Assembly: GCA_002205125.1 (NCBI GenBank)
Contig: NIOE01000002.1
Location: 62,001 to 126,000 of the forward strand
Length of the DNA: 64,000 bases
Source: Roseateles noduli
GTDB lineage: Bacteria > Pseudomonadota > Gammaproteobacteria > Burkholderiales > Burkholderiaceae_C
Direction: 5' to 3'
Part shown: in pieces, positions 53,849-62,532 of the stretch
How positions within the stretch are numbered: the first letter of the stretch is position 1
How the letters are laid out: each line of letters begins with the position of its first letter
Position numbers and translations under genes: made by a program
The notes under the pieces: model-generated
The model's database searches: none
What the model was told of the DNA's origin: nothing
What the model saw: only the letters and a program-made list of their open reading frames with translations

Positions 53849-54706
53849 ATGTTTGTCATCATCGGTTGGCTGCTGGCCCTGGCCTGCATCTTCGGCGTGT
53901 TCATCGCGCACGGAGGCAACATCAGCGTGGTGCTGCACGCACTGCCGTTCGAGATGACCACCATCTTCGGCGCGGCGATCGGCGGCATGCTCGCCACGAA
54001 TCCGCCCAAGGTCATGAAGGCCACCATGAAGGGCCTGGGCGACTGCTTCAAGGGGAGCAAGTACACCAAGGCGCGCTACATGGAGCTGCTGGCGCTGCTG
54101 TACGACATCCTGCAGAAGGCGCGCAAGGAAGGCCTGATGTCCATTGAAAAGGACGTCGAGGATCCGCACAGCTCGCCGCTTTTCCAGAAATACCCGACGG
54201 TGGGCAACGACCACCACGTCACCGAGTTCATCACCGACTACTTGCGGATGATGGTCTCGGGCAACCTGAACGCGCACGAGATCGAGTCCCTGATGGACGC
54301 CGAGATCGACACGCACCACCACGAAGCCTTCCTCGCCGTGATCGCGCTGCAGCGTCTGGCGGGCGGCCTGCCGGCCTTCGGCATCGTGGCCGCGGTGCTG
54401 GGTGTGGTGAACACCATGGGCTCGGTCGGTCAGCCGCCGGCGGTGCTGGGCGGGATGATCGGCTCGGCGCTGGTCGGTACCTTCCTGGGGATCCTGCTGG
54501 CCTACGCCTTCGCCGAGCCGCTGGCCGGCGCGCTGGAAGCCAAGGTCGACGAGGCCGGCAAGGAACTCCAATGCATCAAGACCACGCTGCTGGCCTCGAT
54601 GCAGGGCTACGCGCCGCAGGTGGCGATCGAATTCGGCCGCAAGGTGCTGTACTCGACCGAACGCCCGACCTTCGCCGAGCTCGAAGGCCACGTGAAGAAG
54701 AAGTGA
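53849..54706 (+). CDS. motA: Flagellar stator protein MotA
   Basis: MotA (285 residues) forms the proton-driven stator with MotB. Four membrane helices: about 1-20, 30-50, 170-190 and 202-222. The cytoplasmic loop has the charged residues that meet FliG, and FGIVAAVLGVVNTMGSVGQPPAVLG carries the conserved prolines near the channel. It starts right after the methyltransferase and ends 15 bases before motB. Confidence 0.97.
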   Translation: MFVIIGWLLALACIFGVFIAHGGNISVVLHALPFEMTTIFGAAIGGMLATNPPKVMKATMKGLGDCFKGSKYTKARYMELLALLYDILQKARKEGLMSIEKDVEDPHSSPLFQKYPTVGNDHHVTEFITDYLRMMVSGNLNAHEIESLMDAEIDTHHHEAFLAVIALQRLAGGLPAFGIVAAVLGVVNTMGSVGQPPAVLGGMIGSALVGTFLGILLAYAFAEPLAGALEAKVDEAGKELQCIKTTLLASMQGYAPQVAIEFGRKVLYSTERPTFAELEGHVKKK

Positions 54707-54721
54707 ACGGAGTGAATCACC

Positions 54722-55669
54722 ATGGCCGGTGACGCCAAGAAGCTCCAGCCCATCATCATCAAGCGCGTCAAGAAGGGCGGCCATGCCGCCCACGGCGGCG
54801 CGTGGAAGATCGCGTACGCCGACTTCGTGACGGCGATGATGGCCTTCTTCCTGCTGATGTGGCTGCTCGGCTCGACGACCGAAGGCGACAAGAAGGGCAT
54901 TGCGGACTATTTCGCCTCGCCGCTGAAGGTGGCGATGTTCGGCGGCTCGGGTTCGGGCGACGCGTCGCACATCATCAAGGGCGGCGGTCAGGACCTGACG
55001 CGCCAGACCGGCCAGGTCAAGGCCGGCGACGTTCAATCCCCTCGGAAAACCATCAACCTGAAGGCCCTCAAGGAAGAGCAGCGCCGGGCGGAACGCGTCC
55101 GTCTGCAGCAGTTGAAGGACAAGGTCGAAAAAATCATCGCCGAGAACCCCAAAATTGCGGCATTAGGTGGACAAATCCGACTCGATATGACACGCGAGGG
55201 CTTGCGGATTCAAATCGTGGACGAGAATAATCGTCCGATGTTTGACAGCGGCAGCGCGGTGGTGAAACCGTATATGCGCGAGTTGCTGCAGGAACTCGGC
55301 AACGTGTTGTCCGAGGTGCCCAACCGGCTGACGCTGGAAGGACATACGGATTCACAGCCGTTTTCTGCGGGAGAGCGCGGATACAGCAACTGGGAACTGT
55401 CGGCGGACCGGGCCAATGCCTCGCGGCGCGAGCTGGTGGCGGGCGGTTTGCCGGATGCCCGGGTCCTTCGCGTGCAGGGGTTGGCGTCGAGCAAGTTGCT
55501 CGACACGAAAGACCCCAAGGCCCAAGTCAATCGCCGCATCAGCATCATCGTGATGAATCGCGATGCCGAGGATGCGGTGCTGAAGAACCTGCCCGATGAG
55601 GACGAGGAAGCTTCAGACCCCGCGGCCAGTGAGCCGCAGGCCTCAAGCTCCGCGCCCGCGAGCCGATAA
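54722..55669 (+). CDS. motB: Flagellar stator protein MotB
   Basis: MotB (315 residues) anchors the stator to peptidoglycan. One membrane helix carries the proton-binding Asp34 in AYADFVTAMMAFFLLMWLLG. The OmpA-like domain is in the second half (LEGHTDSQPFSAGERGYSNW, LSADRANASRRELV, NRRISIIVMNR). A Ser/Ala-rich tail of about 30 residues follows. Bases about 55130-55560 are noticeably poorer in G+C and in preferred codons than the rest of the gene (for example many AAT, ATT, TTG), with no break in the frame. Confidence 0.97.
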   Translation: MAGDAKKLQPIIIKRVKKGGHAAHGGAWKIAYADFVTAMMAFFLLMWLLGSTTEGDKKGIADYFASPLKVAMFGGSGSGDASHIIKGGGQDLTRQTGQVKAGDVQSPRKTINLKALKEEQRRAERVRLQQLKDKVEKIIAENPKIAALGGQIRLDMTREGLRIQIVDENNRPMFDSGSAVVKPYMRELLQELGNVLSEVPNRLTLEGHTDSQPFSAGERGYSNWELSADRANASRRELVAGGLPDARVLRVQGLASSKLLDTKDPKAQVNRRISIIVMNRDAEDAVLKNLPDEDEEASDPAASEPQASSSAPASR

Positions 55670-55714
55670 CGTTCCGAATCGAACCAAGCCTTCCAGTCCC
55701 CTCAGAGGAACGCC

Positions 55715-56107
55715 ATGAGCACTGACATGAAATTCTTGATCGTCGACGACTTCTCGACCATGCGCCGGATCGTGCGCGGTCTGCTGAAGGAGATCGGCTA
55801 CAACAACGCCGAAGAAGCGGAAGACGGCGTCGAAGCCCTGAGCATGCTGAAACAGGCGAAATACGATTTCGTCGTCAGCGACATCAACATGCCCAACATG
55901 AACGGCTTCGAGCTGCTCAAGGCCATCAAGGAAGACGCCACGCTGAAGCACCTGCCGGTGCTGATGGTGACGGCGGAAGCCCGCAAGGAAGACATCGTCC
56001 TGGCCGCGCAAAGCGGTGCGGCGGGCTACATCGTGAAGCCATTCACGAAGGCCACGCTGGAGGAAAAGGTCCTGAAGATCATGCAGAAGCTGGCCGCTGC
56101 GGCCTGA
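55715..56107 (+). CDS. cheY: CheY response regulator (motor-linked)
   Basis: CheY (130 residues) is the phospho-signal to the flagellar switch. Receiver features: Asp11/Asp12 in [14 protein letters not shown], phosphorylation site Asp56 in [16 protein letters not shown], Thr in MVTAEA and Lys in VKPFTKATL. It is much closer to E. coli CheY than the copy at 21419 and is followed by cheZ 16 bases later, so this is probably the motor-binding CheY. Confidence 0.97.
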   Translation: MSTDMKFLIVDDFSTMRRIVRGLLKEIGYNNAEEAEDGVEALSMLKQAKYDFVVSDINMPNMNGFELLKAIKEDATLKHLPVLMVTAEARKEDIVLAAQSGAAGYIVKPFTKATLEEKVLKIMQKLAAAA

Positions 56108-56123
56108 CGCTGGGAGTCCCACC

Positions 56124-56762
56124 ATGCAGATGGAAGAGCTGGCCAAACTGACCTCGCAATCCAACGAGCCGCTGACGGTCTCGCCCGAGGTGTTCCAACA
56201 GATCGGCACGATCACGCGCGTGCTGCACGACACGATGCAGCAGCTGGGCGTGATGCCCAAGCTGCAGGTCGCGACCGACGGACTGCCCGACGCGCGCAGC
56301 CGCCTGACGTACATCGCCAACAAGACCGCCGACGCCGCCAACAAGGTGTTGAACTCGGTCGACCAGGCCAAGGCCGAGCACGCCAAGATCACCGAGGCCG
56401 CCAACGCGATGGCCCAGGCGATCACCGCGGACCCGGTCCGCGCGGTGGCGTCGGGCGCGGTGCTGAACTTCGTCAAGGAGGTCGAGTCCTCCACGTCGAA
56501 GATCGACACCCACCTGACCGACATCATGCTGTCGCAGGACTTCCACGACCTGACCGGCCAGGTGGTCGCCAAGGTCGTGACGCTGGCCAACGACCTGGAA
56601 GATTCGCTGGTGAAGCTGCTGGTGTCGGTGGTTCCGCCGGAACAGCGCGAGAAGGTCGATCCGAGCATCCTGCAAGGTCCGGTCGTGAATCCGGAAGGCC
56701 GCGCCGACGTGGTGGCCAACCAGTCCGAAGTGGACGATCTGCTGGCCTCGCTGGGCTTCTGA
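56124..56762 (+). CDS. cheZ: CheY-P phosphatase CheZ
   Basis: CheZ (212 residues) dephosphorylates CheY. The four-helix core ends with LSQDFHDLTGQVVAKV, which contains the catalytic D-x-x-x-Q pair, and the C-terminal CheY-docking helix VDDLLASLGF is intact after a Pro/Val linker. Last gene of the mot-che operon; a perfect terminator follows. Confidence 0.96.
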   Translation: MQMEELAKLTSQSNEPLTVSPEVFQQIGTITRVLHDTMQQLGVMPKLQVATDGLPDARSRLTYIANKTADAANKVLNSVDQAKAEHAKITEAANAMAQAITADPVRAVASGAVLNFVKEVESSTSKIDTHLTDIMLSQDFHDLTGQVVAKVVTLANDLEDSLVKLLVSVVPPEQREKVDPSILQGPVVNPEGRADVVANQSEVDDLLASLGF

Positions 56763-56788
56763 TCTTCCGAAGCCGGCCTCGCCGCAAC

Positions 56789-56822
56789 GAAACCCGCGCC
56801 CTGGCGCGGGTTTCTGCTTTCT
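56789..56822 (+). terminator. Rho-independent terminator after cheZ
   Basis: A perfect 12-bp stem (GAAACCCGCGCC/GGCGCGGGTTTC) with a 2-base loop, followed by TGCTTTCT. It closes the flhDC-mot-che transcription unit. Confidence 0.85.
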
Positions 56823-56867
56823 GGGCCTGTGTTCTGAAGTCCGGCTGATTTCCGGCCCTTATCCGGC

Positions 56868-56895
56868 TAAAGCGAAACCCCCTCCGGCCGAACAA
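56868..56895 (+). promoter_or_regulatory. Sigma-28 promoter of flhB
   Basis: TAAA, 15 bases, GCCGAACAA, 33 bases before the flhB start. A longer shared stretch (starting near GATTTCC at about 56847 and running through ATGGCGGGGC) recurs before flhA. Confidence 0.75.
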
Positions 56896-56928
56896 TGGCG
56901 GGGCCACGGCATAGGGCCGTGACCACCC

Positions 56929-58125
56929 ATGGCCGATCAAGACGCACAAGACCGCAACTTACCCGCCTCGCAGAAAAAGATCGAAAGATCGCGCAAGGAG
57001 GGTCAACTGCCGCGCTCCCGGGACCTGCCGCATTTCGCGGTGATGGCCACGGGCGGCGCCTTGTTCGCGAGCTCGACGCCGTACGCCGTCGAGACGCTGC
57101 AGCGCATGCTGGAAGGCGCGCTGCATTTCGATGCCGAACAGCTGCGCACCGCCGGCATGATGACCGAGCGCCTGTCGACGCTGACCTGGCAGGGCTTCAT
57201 GCTGGGCCTGCCGGCGCTGATCATCCTGACGCTGGCCGCGATCGTGGCGCACATCGCCTCGGGCGGCTGGAACTTCACGATGAAGCCGTTGGCGCCGAAG
57301 TTCTCCAACCTGAATCCCATCACCGGCATCGGCAAGCTGTTCCAGATGCAGAACCTGACCACGGCCCTGAAGGCCGTGTTGCTGTCGCTGGTGCTGGGCG
57401 TCGTCGGCGCGATGGCGATGAAGGACCGCATCGCCGGCTTCATCGGGATCATGTCGGTGCCGCTGCCGTCGGCGCTGGCCTTCGCGGGCAAGCAGCTGAT
57501 GGGCGGGCTGATGATGCTGGGCCTGTGCCTGGCGCTGTTCGCCGTCATCGACGTGCCGCTGCAGCGCTTCCAGTACCTCAAGCGCCTGAAGATGTCCCGC
57601 GAGGAAGCCAAGAACGAGATGAAGGAAGCCGAGGGCAACCTCGAGATGAAGCACAAGATGCGCGCCAAGGCCCGGGAGCTGGTGAAGCGCCGGATGTTGC
57701 AGGCGGTACCGAAGGCGGACCTGGTCGTGATGAACCCGACCCACTATGCGGTCGCGATCGCCTACGACGAGACCAAGTTCGGCGCGCCGCGCGTGGTGGC
57801 GAAGGGCCTGGACCTGCTGGCGTTCAAGATCCGGGACATCGCCAAGGAAAACAAGGTGCCTGTGTTGCAGGCGCCGGCGCTGGCCCGTGCCCTGTACGCC
57901 CACGCCGAGCTTGACCGCGAGATCCCCGGCGCGCTCTTCGGCGCCGTGGCGCAGGTGCTGGCGTACGTGTACCAGCTGAAGGCCGCGCTGAAGGGGCAGG
58001 GCGCCTCGCCGCAAGCCGTGCCGAACCCGCCGGTGCCGGACGAACTCGACCCGCACAAGAAGCCGGGCTGGACGCCGCCGGAAGAGGAACTGGACGACCA
58101 GTTCCCGGAAGGCAACCCCGCCTGA
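56929..58125 (+). CDS. flhB: Flagellar export switch protein FlhB
   Basis: FlhB (398 residues) switches export specificity by self-cleavage. Four membrane helices lie between about 35 and 215, and the cytoplasmic domain carries the autocleavage site Asn269-Pro270-Thr271-His272 in VVMNPTHYAVAIAYDE. The start MADQDAQDRNLPASQKKIE fits the family. The C-terminal tail (Pro-rich, about 350-398) is somewhat longer than in enteric FlhB. Confidence 0.97.
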   Translation: MADQDAQDRNLPASQKKIERSRKEGQLPRSRDLPHFAVMATGGALFASSTPYAVETLQRMLEGALHFDAEQLRTAGMMTERLSTLTWQGFMLGLPALIILTLAAIVAHIASGGWNFTMKPLAPKFSNLNPITGIGKLFQMQNLTTALKAVLLSLVLGVVGAMAMKDRIAGFIGIMSVPLPSALAFAGKQLMGGLMMLGLCLALFAVIDVPLQRFQYLKRLKMSREEAKNEMKEAEGNLEMKHKMRAKARELVKRRMLQAVPKADLVVMNPTHYAVAIAYDETKFGAPRVVAKGLDLLAFKIRDIAKENKVPVLQAPALARALYAHAELDREIPGALFGAVAQVLAYVYQLKAALKGQGASPQAVPNPPVPDELDPHKKPGWTPPEEELDDQFPEGNPA

Positions 58126-58151
58126 TCTCGGCCGTTCGATAGACCGAGCGA

Positions 58152-58239
58152 GAGGGGCCCGGGCCGGTGCCCCCTTTCCGCTCAATCTCCTCCTCGCCGC
58201 TCGGAATTCGCTCCAAGGGGGCACCGGCCCGGGCCCCTC
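58152..58239. repeat. Perfect 25-bp inverted repeat between flhB and flhA
   Basis: The arms 58152-58176 and 58215-58239 are exact reverse complements, separated by 38 bases. A hairpin this stable should strongly affect transcripts crossing from flhB to flhA. No U-tract follows on either strand. Confidence 0.8.
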
Positions 58240-58308
58240 GGGCGAGGTCGCTGCGGAGCGGCGCCGAGGTAGGCGCGATTTCGGGGGGGATTTCCCCCCT
58301 TATCCAGC

Positions 58309-58336
58309 TAAAGGAAACGAGGCTCCCGCCGAACAA
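58309..58336 (+). promoter_or_regulatory. Sigma-28 promoter of flhA
   Basis: TAAA, 15 bases, GCCGAACAA, identical boxes and spacing to the flhB promoter, 71 bases before the flhA start. It lies just after the 25-bp inverted repeat, so flhA can be transcribed independently of flhB. Confidence 0.75.
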
Positions 58337-58407
58337 TGGCGGGGCTCGACGGCAGTGTCGGGCACGTGATCTCCCCTCCGGCATCCAACAGGTTGAAGGC
58401 AGCACCG

Positions 58408-60510
58408 ATGAACGAGCTGATGGCCCGTTTGCAGAACCTCCTCGGACCCCGCGCCGCCATCGTGCAGGCGCTCGGGGCGCCGATCGCCATCATGATCATC
58501 CTGTCGATGATGGTGCTGCCGCTGCCGGCCTTCGCCCTCGACCTGTTCTTCACCTTCAACATCGCCATGTCCATCATGGTGATGCTGGTGGCCTCGCAGA
58601 TGATCCGGCCGCTGGACTTCGCCGCCTTCCCGACCGTCCTGCTGATCACGACGCTGCTGCGCCTGTCGCTGAACGTCGCCTCCACCCGCGTGGTGCTGCT
58701 GGAAGGCCACACCGGCGCCGGCGCCGCGGGCAAGGTCATCGAATCCTTCGGCCACTTCCTGATCGGCGGCAACTTCGCCGTCGGCCTGATCGTGTTCGCG
58801 ATCCTGGTGGTCATCAACTTCATCGTGGTCACCAAGGGTGCCGAGCGGATCGCCGAAGTCGGCGCGCGTTTCACCCTGGACGCCATGCCCGGCAAGCAGA
58901 TGGCGATCGACGCCGACCTGTCCGCCGGCCTGATCGACGAGAAGGAAGCCAAGCGCCGCCGCGCCGAACTGGGCGACGAGGCGGACTTCTTCGGCTCCAT
59001 GGACGGTGCCTCGAAGTTCGTCCGCGGCGACGCGATCGCCGGCATCCTGATCCTCTTCATCAACATCGTCGGCGGCTTCGTCATCGGCGTGGTCCAGCAC
59101 GGGCTGTCCGCCGGCCAGGCCGCCGACAGCTACATCCTGCTGGCCGTCGGCGACGCGCTGGTGGCGCAGATCCCGGCGCTGCTGATCTCCGTCTCCTCCG
59201 CCCTGGTCGTGTCGCGCGTCGGCAAGGACAAGGACGTCGGCCAGATGATCGGCTCGCAGGTGTTCGGCTCGATCAAGGCCGTCGCCATCACCGCGGGCGT
59301 GGTCTTCATCCTGGGCCTGATCCCGGGCATGCCGCACCTGGTGTTCATGATCATCGCCGGCGCCCTGGGCTACCTGGCCTACTGGCTGCGTACCAAGGAA
59401 CAGGCCACCAAGGCCGCCGAGGCCCGCAGCAAGACCGCCGCCCCCGTGCCGGGCGCGCCGAACCCGGACGCGGAAGCTTCCTGGGACGACGTGGTCGCCG
59501 TGGACACGCTGGGCCTGGAAGTCGGCTACCGCCTGATCACGCTGGTCGACAAGACCCGCGAAGGCGACCTGCTGAGCCGCATCAAGGGCGTACGCCGCAA
59601 GTTTGCGCAGGACATCGGTTTCCTGCCCCCGTCGGTGCACATCCGGGACAACCTGGAACTGCGCCCCAGCCAGTACCGCGTGACGCTGCGCGGCGCGGTG
59701 ATCGGTGAGGCGGAGGCCTACCCGGGCATGTGGCTTGCGATCAACCCCGGTCACGCCACGCAGAAGCTGATCGGGACGCCCACCACGGACCCGGCCTTCG
59801 GACTCCCGGCGGTCTGGGTCGAGGAGCGGCAACGGGATATGGCGCAAATGGCGGGCTTTACGGTCGTTGATTGCGCGACCGTGGTGGCCACTCATCTTTC
59901 ACACTTGCTGCAAGTTCACGCGGCCCGGTTGTTGGGTCGAGTGGAAACCCAGCAGCTGGTGGATCACCTCACCAAGCAAGCGCCCCAACTCATCGAAGAC
60001 GTGATTCCCAAGATGGTCAATGTCGCCGCCCTGCAACGAGTCCTCCAGTTCCTGCTGGAAGAGGGCGTGCATATCCGCGACATGCGTTCCATCGTGGAAA
60101 GCCTGGCCGAAAACGCCACGCAGACGACCGATCCCGCCGAGCTGGCCCGTCGCATCCGCATCCACATCGCTCCGGCGATCGTGCAGCAGATCTACGGACC
60201 GGCCAAGGAGCTCGACGTCATCGCCCTCGATCCCGAGCTGGAACGTCTGGTCTCGCAGGCCCTGCACTCGCCTCACGGCGCGGCGCTGGATCCCGGTGTG
60301 GCCGACACGCTTGCAAGAAGTGCCGCGCAGACCGCGCAATCCCAAGAGGATCGCGGTTTGCCCGCCTGCCTGCTGGTGCCCGACTTGATTCGCGCTCCCC
60401 TGGCCCGACTGCTCAAGCGCGCTGCGCCGCGGCTGAAGGTGCTGGGACACAGCGAGATTCCTGAAACGCACACGATCCGCATCGGCTCCATCATCGGAGG
60501 CACGGCATGA
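58408..60510 (+). CDS. flhA: Flagellar export gate protein FlhA
   Basis: FlhA (700 residues) is the large export-gate subunit. Eight hydrophobic segments lie between about 20 and 325, including the conserved LRLSLNVASTRVVLLEGH loop and ARFTLDAMPGKQMAIDADLSAG. The cytoplasmic nonameric ring domain follows. The start MNELMARLQNLLG has a GAAGG-type ribosome site; the open frame extends upstream, across the promoter, without support. The 3' part (about 59825-60130) uses less preferred codons than the rest. The stop overlaps the flhF start (ATGA). Confidence 0.97.
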   Translation: MNELMARLQNLLGPRAAIVQALGAPIAIMIILSMMVLPLPAFALDLFFTFNIAMSIMVMLVASQMIRPLDFAAFPTVLLITTLLRLSLNVASTRVVLLEGHTGAGAAGKVIESFGHFLIGGNFAVGLIVFAILVVINFIVVTKGAERIAEVGARFTLDAMPGKQMAIDADLSAGLIDEKEAKRRRAELGDEADFFGSMDGASKFVRGDAIAGILILFINIVGGFVIGVVQHGLSAGQAADSYILLAVGDALVAQIPALLISVSSALVVSRVGKDKDVGQMIGSQVFGSIKAVAITAGVVFILGLIPGMPHLVFMIIAGALGYLAYWLRTKEQATKAAEARSKTAAPVPGAPNPDAEASWDDVVAVDTLGLEVGYRLITLVDKTREGDLLSRIKGVRRKFAQDIGFLPPSVHIRDNLELRPSQYRVTLRGAVIGEAEAYPGMWLAINPGHATQKLIGTPTTDPAFGLPAVWVEERQRDMAQMAGFTVVDCATVVATHLSHLLQVHAARLLGRVETQQLVDHLTKQAPQLIEDVIPKMVNVAALQRVLQFLLEEGVHIRDMRSIVESLAENATQTTDPAELARRIRIHIAPAIVQQIYGPAKELDVIALDPELERLVSQALHSPHGAALDPGVADTLARSAAQTAQSQEDRGLPACLLVPDLIRAPLARLLKRAAPRLKVLGHSEIPETHTIRIGSIIGGTA

Positions 60511-62213
60511 ACGTCAAACGCTTTACCGCCCGCAATTCCCGCGAAGCCATGGCCCTGGTCCGCCAGGCCTTCGGCGACGAAGCGGTCGTGCTCTCGAACA
60601 AGCCCTGCCCCGAAGGGGTGGAGGTGCTGGCGATGGCGCCGGAAGGCATGTCGCAGATCGAGCGCGTCGCCGCCTCGACGCCGCGTGCCGCCACCGCTGC
60701 GCCCCGCGCCGCCGCGCCGCGCCAGCCGGCTGCCCAGCCGCAGCGCCAGCAGCAACGCGAAGAAGTGCAACCGCGTCAGGCGCTCAAGCAGCGTCTGGCC
60801 GCGTCGCCGGCCCCGCAGCGCGCCGAGCCCGGTTTCGGCGGCTCGGTGGGCGAGGACGTGAACGCGATGGCGATGAGCACGCTGTCCTTCCAGGACTACG
60901 TCCGGGAGCGCATGCTGAAGCGTCGTTCGGCCGAGATGAACGGCCTGCCCGATCCGATGATGGACGAGCCGGCACCGGCCTTCTCGCAATCGCAGATGAA
61001 TGAATCGGTCGCCTCGATGGCCGCGCAGCGCGACCAGCGCGCGCGTTCCGCGATGCAGACCCTGGGCGCCCGTCGCGTCGACGAGCGTGCCTACGAATCC
61101 GCGCCGGCTCCCGCGCCGCGCGTCGTGCCGCCGGTGCTGCGCGACGAGATCCGCGTGCAGCAGCAGGCCATGCAGGACCTGGGCGGCATCGGCCACGGCT
61201 TCGGCGGGATGGGCAACCATCCGCTGAACGACATGCCGGCGTCCTCGCGTCGCGAGCAGGAGATGATGACCGAGCTCCGCGCGATGAAGGGCATGATCGA
61301 AGAGCGCTTCGGCGCGCTGGCCTTCATGGAGAAACTCCAACGCCAGCCGGCGCAGGCGCGCCTGACGCAGAAGCTGCTGGATTCCGGTTTCTCGCCGGCC
61401 CTGGTGCGCAAGCTGGTCGAAGGCCTGCCGGCGCAGACGACCGAGGAAGCCGATTCCCAGGCGTGGGCGGCCAACGTGCTGTCGCGCAACGTGCAGACCG
61501 CCGAGCAGCAACCGCCGCTGGAAGATCAAGGCGGGGTGTTCGCGATGATCGGCTCGACGGGCGTCGGCAAGACGACGACGACGGCCAAGATCGCCGCGGC
61601 CTTCGCGACCAAGTACGGCGCGAGCCAGCTCGGCCTGATCACGCTGGACGCCTACCGGATCGGCGCTCACGAGCAACTGCGCGCCTACGGCCGCATCCTC
61701 GGCGTGCCGGTGCACACGGCGCATGACCGCGCGTCGCTGGAAGACCTGCTGGACCTGCTGTCGTCCAAGAAGATGGTGCTGATCGACACGGCCGGCACGG
61801 CCCAGCGCGACAGCCGGACCGCCGAGCTGCTGGACATGCTGGCGCACAAGAGCATCAAGCGCATCCTGGTTGTCAACGCCGCTCAACAGGGCGAGACGAT
61901 CGAGGACGTGGTCGGCGCGTGGCGCGGCGCGGAAGCGCAGGGCGTCATCCTGTCGAAGCTGGACGAAGCGGTCAAGCTGGCCCCGGCGCTGGACACCGTG
62001 ATCCGCCACAAGCTGCGCGTGCTGGGCGTCACCAACGGCCAGCGCGTGCCGGAAGACTGGCATCGCCTGTCGTCGCAGGCCCTGGTGCAGCGCGCGCTGC
62101 GCAGCCACGGCCAGTCGGCCTGGCGCGTGGACGCCTCGGACGTCAACCTGATCTTCACCGCCGGCACGATGGCGGGAGGCGCGGGCGCCGCATCGCCGAT
62201 GGGCATGAATTGA
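60507..62213 (+). CDS. flhF: Signal-recognition-particle-type GTPase FlhF
   Basis: FlhF (568 residues) sets the site and number of flagella. The N-terminal B domain (about 1-330) is long and low complexity after the conserved MNVKRFTARNSREAMALVRQ start. The NG GTPase domain carries the P-loop GSTGVGKT (349-356), LDAYRIGAHEQLRAYG, DTAGTAQRDSR and the specificity motif LSKLDEA. It is translationally coupled to flhA and followed by a terminator. Confidence 0.97.
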   Translation: MNVKRFTARNSREAMALVRQAFGDEAVVLSNKPCPEGVEVLAMAPEGMSQIERVAASTPRAATAAPRAAAPRQPAAQPQRQQQREEVQPRQALKQRLAASPAPQRAEPGFGGSVGEDVNAMAMSTLSFQDYVRERMLKRRSAEMNGLPDPMMDEPAPAFSQSQMNESVASMAAQRDQRARSAMQTLGARRVDERAYESAPAPAPRVVPPVLRDEIRVQQQAMQDLGGIGHGFGGMGNHPLNDMPASSRREQEMMTELRAMKGMIEERFGALAFMEKLQRQPAQARLTQKLLDSGFSPALVRKLVEGLPAQTTEEADSQAWAANVLSRNVQTAEQQPPLEDQGGVFAMIGSTGVGKTTTTAKIAAAFATKYGASQLGLITLDAYRIGAHEQLRAYGRILGVPVHTAHDRASLEDLLDLLSSKKMVLIDTAGTAQRDSRTAELLDMLAHKSIKRILVVNAAQQGETIEDVVGAWRGAEAQGVILSKLDEAVKLAPALDTVIRHKLRVLGVTNGQRVPEDWHRLSSQALVQRALRSHGQSAWRVDASDVNLIFTAGTMAGGAGAASPMGMN

Positions 62214-62532
62214 GCAAGGGCTGACCGCTCGATCGGAGGGGGCTTCCCGGGGACGGGAGTTGCCAAAGCCGGTCACAAGTTCTAGAAAGGGGGAAGGGCT
62301 CGGGCTCTTCCCCCTTTTTCCATTGGGACGGGGAGTGGCTCGACGTCGTTGTGTGAGAGGTCCACGAGGTGAGGGTGACGGGAGAGAAAAGCGGGGTGTT
62401 TCCCCCTTTCAATTCCCGGTCAGAGGGTGGCCCCCGGGGCGAAACTTCCGGTAACGGCTCCAGCATTGGCCGGTTCCTTTCGAGAGGGACAGGGCGCTGG
62501 GGCGGAACACGCAAGAGACACAGAGCAGCCCA
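62214..62532. other. flhF-flhG-like intergenic region
   Basis: A 319-bp gap with the flhF terminator near its start. The rest (about 62330-62530) has no recognisable promoter, second hairpin of note or reading frame I can support, although a promoter for the flhG-like gene and fliA should lie here. Confidence 0.5.
62285..62320 (+). terminator. Rho-independent terminator after flhF
   Basis: AAAGGGGGAAG/CTTCCCCCTTT, an 11-bp perfect stem with a 10-base loop, followed by TT and then CC. It separates flhA-flhF from the flhG-like gene. Confidence 0.85.
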
